64,000 nt of DNA from Phyto melanocephala (Eukaryota; Arthropoda; Insecta; Diptera; Rhinophoridae), in the NCBI GenBank assembly GCA_941918925.1, contig OW799234.1, forward strand, positions 118,395,128 through 118,459,127, written 5' to 3'. A program made the position numbers and the translations under genes. Under the pieces are notes generated by a model, which saw only the letters and a list, made by a program, of their open reading frames with translations, made no database searches and was not told the origin of the DNA. Shown here one piece after another: positions 59,919 to 64,000 of this stretch; the stretch's first letter is position 1, and each line of letters starts with the position of its first letter.

Positions 59919-60192
59919 TTGTAGACAGCCAGCATTCTGTCGGTCTCTGAAAATCTACACTATCGCTAAATACTTTTGCAGGATGTAGGAAATTAATACT
60001 ATGGTTTCGCTATATAAAAATATTTCTATCACGAAGTCGCCGATGTCTGTAAAAACAACTAATAATGTAACTAATACAACAAAGTCAGCACATTGTTACA
60101 CATTTCATGCAGAAAGTTTTAAATTAGTGAAAAAAAAAAAATACATATAAGTTGAAATCCCCTGCGCCCAGCTCAATCCTGGCTGTCTACAA
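59919..60192. mobile_element. 274-bp inverted-repeat element: solo LTR or MITE
   Basis: TTGTAGACAGCCAG (59919-59932) and CTGGCTGTCTACAA (60179-60192) are perfect 14-bp inverted repeats. Read one base in, the unit starts TG and ends CA, as LTRs do, so it could be a solo LTR; the long inverted repeat would equally suit a small MITE. No clear target duplication was found, and there is no coding capacity. Confidence 0.55.
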
Positions 60193-60609
60193 TAATTTTC
60201 TATGCAAAGGCTAAATATAATTTAAATATATTTTGTATAAAATTTTTGTAAATTTTTCATAATTTTGAATTAAAAAAAAATTTGAGTAAAACAAAGTGTT
60301 ATATGATCATTATGTAAATTTGTTTGTATTTATTTTTTATTTGGAAATTTATTCTTCATTCATTGTTCATTCACTCTTAAAGGACCTATATTTTTAGGGA
60401 TTTGGTCCCCACTGCCCTCATATAGATAAAAGATTTCCAATTTTTTTGGCTGCCAAATTGTGAACTGTATAATTTTCTGAGTTTCAAATGAATACAATTA
60501 ATATTAAAAGAAAATATTTTATGCCTTAGATAGATATTGTTGTCCTTAAGCGGCTATAGCTCTTTTAATTCATATTATCTTAGTTTTAACATTTTTTATG
60601 TAACCCTAC
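60193..60609. other. No gene seen
   Basis: AT-rich DNA with nothing recognisable. Confidence 0.5.
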
Positions 60610-60800
60610 ACATTTGACACAAGAGTATATAGCTTGTCACTCCATTTAGAATTTCTACCATATTCAATGCAATATATCAGGACCCCATAAAGTTTATATT
60701 TATTGATAGCTTATGAATAGGGTAGGGATTGTGGTATATACGGCTATCCGTCTATCCATGTACACATCAAAAAATCTTGCACAAACTTTTAAATCTTATT
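60610..60800 (+). repeat. Degenerate DINE-like 5' fragment
   Basis: AGAGTATATAGCTTGTCACT, GGACCCCATAAAGTTTATAT, GATAGCTTATGAATAGGGTA and GGCTATCCGTCTATCC match the order of the 63.41-kb copy (GGTATATATAGCTTTGTCAT, GACCCCATAAAGTATATATT, AAAGCTTATGAATAGAGGAG). Confidence 0.5.
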
Positions 60801-61408
60801 AATATTTCAGAAATATCGCGAAAGAAATTGCTATTCAAATCGAACTCAATCAGCTCTTAACTTCTTTGATATTTTCTATTTTCTCTATTTTCTCTGATAT
60901 TTTAGCTAAAAAATAACCATATTTAGACCTTCGAATTTCTTTAAACTCTTTTATTACTATTTATGAAATAATATGTGTCTCGCAGAAGATTTAAAAAAAA
61001 TTAGTATCTAACCGGAAAATTTATAAGCAAAAAATATGTGAAATAAATATTTATTTTTACATAACACAAGCTCCAAAATAATTTTTGGACATAATAGTGG
61101 CTTCTAGTTGCAGACGGCTTAAAATCCAAAACTTTTCTTGATAAAAACCAAAAAATCAGTGGAAAATAACTGAGGTAAAAGCATCAAAATAAAATATTCT
61201 AATATGTTTTCTTAAATATACAAACGATAAGCGATTTTTTCAGTTTCTAGACAATCAAAATAGGTACAAAATGGTAAGTCTTGATTAGCAAAATATTATA
61301 CCATAAAAAACATTAAAATCCATAATTACCGTCTCTTAAAAATGGCTTACATTATTTTTTGGGTTAAATTAAATATTTTAAGAAATTTACTTCCTTTAAC
61401 CCTTTTGA
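60801..61408. other. No gene seen
   Basis: AT-rich DNA ending in the left SINE target duplication (61397-61408). Confidence 0.5.
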
Positions 61409-61605
61409 GGGTGCCCCGATGGACTAGTCAGCAGTGTGCTGTTCTGCTAGTTTGGGGGTTGCGGGTTCGATTCCCGCCGGAGACTCTGGACTTGTCTGCT
61501 TCCTTTCTATTCTATTCTTACTTTTCTATTCAGTTATCACAAAGGGATCAATAAAATGGACCCAAGTGAGCTGCACAACAGTTGCCTGTTCTACCTTACC
61601 TAACC
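61409..61605 (+). repeat. tRNA-derived SINE, copy 3, with perfect 12-bp target duplication
   Basis: TAACCCTTTTGA flanks it exactly (61397-61408 and 61606-61617). It starts GGGTGCCCCGATGGACTAGT. Box A TGGACTAGTCAG lies at 61420-61431 and box B GGTTCGATTCC at 61464-61474, followed by CCGCCGGAGACTC. The body and an ACCTTACCTAACC end follow. This is the freshest of the three copies, and its 3' ACCTAACC unit matches copy 2. The internal promoter looks intact, but the tRNA-like fold is imperfect, so it is a SINE and not a tRNA gene. Confidence 0.9.
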
Positions 61606-61689
61606 TAACCCTTTTGAAAATTGATAAAAGAAAAGAAAGAAGGAGTTAATATTCAAGATGACGTCCTAAATAATATAGTAGATAAAAAA

Positions 61690-62010
61690 AGCCACATACA
61701 GTAATTAAGGATATTTGACTTCAAACCTCACAATATTGATATCAAATGAAAAAGTTTGTCGAGTTGAAAACTGAAAACTATGAAAAAGTGTAAAGTGCAA
61801 GATGGCATCTAAAGCAAAATGGTAGACAATATATTTCATAAGACAATCAATATGGGTAATAAATAAAAGGGGTTGAGTAATGGAATGCAATAACGATACT
61901 ATTAAAAAAATGCAAATGATATATGGCGTAGGATGCAAATAAAAAAGGCAAACATTAGATCTTATATCAAGGCTGATGACGAATGGTATTAACTCTTTCG
62001 GTGCGGCCGA
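61690..62010 (+). repeat. Possible degenerate DINE-like copy
   Basis: GATATCAAATGAAAAAGTTT, AAGATGGCATCTAAAGC and a terminal-hairpin-like TTCGGTGCGGCCGAA (about 62000) resemble the 5.33-kb subgroup in this orientation. Weak. Confidence 0.3.
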
Positions 62011-63408
62011 ATTTTAAAATTTTTTTTATCGTTCAAAAGAACATCGATCGCCATTTTTAATTGTATTAATTAGCGCCTCTTAGAATCATAGAGTAAGTCT
62101 GCGTTAAGTGATGCATTCAGATATCCAAACATAAATAATAATGAAATCGTAGCTTGTTTCGAAAATATTTTTTACAGTTAACTTAACAGACAACAAAATT
62201 AAATAAAACAAATAATTTTTTCATGTAAAGTATTCCAAATTTACTTTGCAAGTCGACTTTGATCAGTTTTCCTTCTTGTGCTTTTAATATGTACTTGTGT
62301 AAATTCTCTGTAGTCAGCACTAAAGGTTATTCATGAGTAGCAAAGTGTAACAATGATTTGAAATATTCAGGTTTCTTTGTTGATATTGTTTTGAAGTTTA
62401 TTTTGCTGCTCTGTTAGAAACAAAATAATTTATAAATTAAAAAAAAACTATTAAAAATAACAAACAACAGAACTATGCTTGACCACCCAGTTTCTTATAT
62501 ACTCTTCATTAACTTATTCATAGGTATGTTAAAACTCTAAAAAATGCCTTACCTTGGCAAAGTTTAGATTTTATTTTGATTTTAAATTTTATTTTGACAG
62601 GGTATAAAAATGGTAATTCATTATTTTTTTAAGTTACCATCTGGGCACAAATTTTTTTACGATTATCTGTATTATATATAATTCGTTTTTAAACATCATC
62701 TTAGATTTAAATTTTGTTTGTGGTGTACTGTATTCCACTGATACTCGTACTCAATGATACTCATATTTGGGGAATAGGCGCGACATTAGCGATTTTTTTC
62801 AGACGCCTTCTTGACTTTTGAATAATGTTTTTATAATATTCTTTTTTCTGCCTATCTAAACCTTTTGTTTGATATGTTAAAGGAGACATATTTAAAATTA
62901 CTATATTTGACCCCCATTAACACCATTGTATTTTGGATTTCATCAAGAGTTTAAAAATCTTGCATAGCCTAATATTTAATACCAGTCAAGCTTTGATATT
63001 GATCATATATTGAATTCCTTAGTTTTCTTCAAACTAAAACATTGATACATTTTAGGAATATTGTAGCATTTAGGGTTTGGCGTAATCATATAAAATGGAC
63101 CATATTGGTATCCGAGTGTTGGATGCGGCTCTTACTTCCAGCATTACCCTTTCCTACCTAAGGAGTGGAGTATATCGCCGTCAGTTTAAAATTTATTTTA
63201 CGTTTAATTCTCAGAACAATTTTTGAGTCTGGGTTTAGACATCCGTTGTTATCTTCGCGACTAAAATTCTATTCTGTTTAAAAATTGTATTTATAAAAAA
63301 AAAATTAATAATTCTTTCCCAACTCTACATAAAATTTTCTTTCAATAGCCTTGAAACATCTTACGTGCATATACATACATATTTATATAAATTTTTGTAT
63401 AAAACCAA
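62011..63408. other. No gene seen
   Basis: No gene. The 62.98-63.03 kb stretch (CCAGTCAAGCTTTGATATTG) faintly echoes the DINE-like CTAGTCAAGCCC block. Confidence 0.4.
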
Positions 63409-63780
63409 AATTTTTATACCCTTCACCTGTGGTGCACAAGGGTATATATAGCTTTGTCATTCCGTTTGTAATTCCTACAATTTTAATTTCCGACCCCATA
63501 AAGTATATATTTTTTGAAAGCTTATGAATAGAGGAGTCGATTAAGCCCTGACCGTCTGTCCGTCTGCCCGTCTGTCCGTGTGTTGGTTGAAATCAACTTT
63601 TAGAAGCAACTATATGTTCCTCAGATCTGTATATGGTATCAATCTCTTGGAAATATCCAGGAATGAATCGATATTGAAATTCAGCACAATCGCCCCATAA
63701 CTTTCTGAGATACGAGCAAAAAACCACGAGCACCTCGTTTTTTTCACAATTACAACAACAACATACATACATACATGTAA
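63409..63780 (+). mobile_element. DINE-1-like 5' part, different subgroup
   Basis: TTTTATACCCTTCACCTGTG, then GTGCACAAGGGTATATATAG, CATTCCGTTTGTAATTCC, CGACCCCATAAAGTATATAT and CCGTCTGTCCGTCTGCCCGT follow the DINE-1 5' layout, including an inverted TATACCC...GGGTATA pair. Homology ends in low-complexity DNA. Confidence 0.65.
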
Positions 63781-63960
63781 AAAACATACCAAAAAAAAAT
63801 TAAAAAAAAAAAAAAATTAAAAATAATAAAAAAAAACTACAAAAAAAAATTAAAAAAAAAATTTTAAAAAATTTGTTAAAAATTTTTCTAAAAAAAATTT
63901 TTAAAAAAATTTAAAAAAATAATAAAATATAAATAATATATTAAATAAAATAAAATTTTT
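63781..63960. repeat. A-rich low-complexity tract
   Basis: About 180 bp of nearly pure A with scattered T and very few C or G. Such tracts are prone to sequencing or assembly error. Confidence 0.85.
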
Positions 63961-64000
63961 TTGGCTCAGCTGGGATTCGATGCCACATTTATTCTAACGT

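Noticed and set aside
61409..61490. A tRNA gene, because box A and box B are clear
   Set aside because: The sequence is part of a 197-bp unit with a perfect target duplication and two other copies, so it is a SINE; the cloverleaf is imperfect.
63781..63960. A poly-A tail of a retroelement
   Set aside because: The tract is 180 bp, mixed A with T, and no upstream retroelement coding sequence or 3' UTR is recognised; it is treated as low-complexity DNA.

Overview
The window looks like non-coding, repeat-dense nuclear DNA from a fly (Diptera, Brachycera; the repeats look calyptrate, perhaps blowfly- or housefly-like, but that is inferred from memory of repeat families). It is very AT-rich, has long A and T runs on both strands, and contains fly-type transposons: DINE-1/INE-1-like elements, Tc1/mariner relatives, piggyBac, Helitron, a tRNA-derived SINE and non-LTR fragments. 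I find no intact host gene, no rRNA, no functional tRNA and no prokaryotic feature. The window could be a very large intron, an intergenic region or pericentromeric DNA. Every recognisable protein is a broken transposon protein, apart from one decayed fragment at 31.26 kb that resembles an uncharacterised arthropod family.

Layout. 0-10.7 kb: mostly featureless, with one DINE-1-like element (5.33-5.91 kb) and an unclassified repeat (about 2.27-3.12 kb). 10.8-12.9 kb: a piggyBac element with both terminal repeats and TTAA duplications but an internally deleted transposase. 13.85-15.6 kb: a mariner deletion derivative followed by a 1-kb hAT-type MITE with a perfect 8-bp target duplication. 17.7 kb: a 160-bp near-perfect hairpin. 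20.75-22.85 kb: a mariner-family element split by a second, unrelated piggyBac element at a TTAA; related copies elsewhere in the window show the uninterrupted site. 27-28 kb: a SINE and mariner debris.

30.4-33.5 kb: two Helitrons of one family. One keeps a piece of helicase. The other is non-autonomous, carries about ten 120-bp tandem units and sits in a DINE-1 fragment. 34.4-35.8 kb: a DINE-1 copy, then a 912-bp unclassified inverted-repeat element with five copies of a CGTACGTGACA-like motif. 37.7-38.6 kb: an internally deleted mariner with TA duplications. 39-41 kb: DINE-1, non-LTR and mariner remains.

42.1-45.9 kb: two DINE-1-like elements head to tail. 54.9-57.7 kb: an inverted copy of the second one, carrying the same nested mariner at the same site and a 288-bp array. 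46-52 kb: SINE, mariner and non-LTR remnants. 53-64 kb: degenerate DINE-like copies, a 274-bp TG...CA inverted-repeat element, a SINE with a perfect 12-bp target duplication, and low-complexity A-rich DNA at the end.

Nothing here works as a pathway. The story is layered insertion, internal deletion of transposases, and amplification of non-autonomous derivatives. The best candidates for undescribed biology are the 34.86-35.77 kb element, the 17.7-kb hairpin, and the paired inverted DINE-1 copies with a nested mariner. Element ends without a target duplication are approximate, and family assignments are by eye and memory, not by database search.
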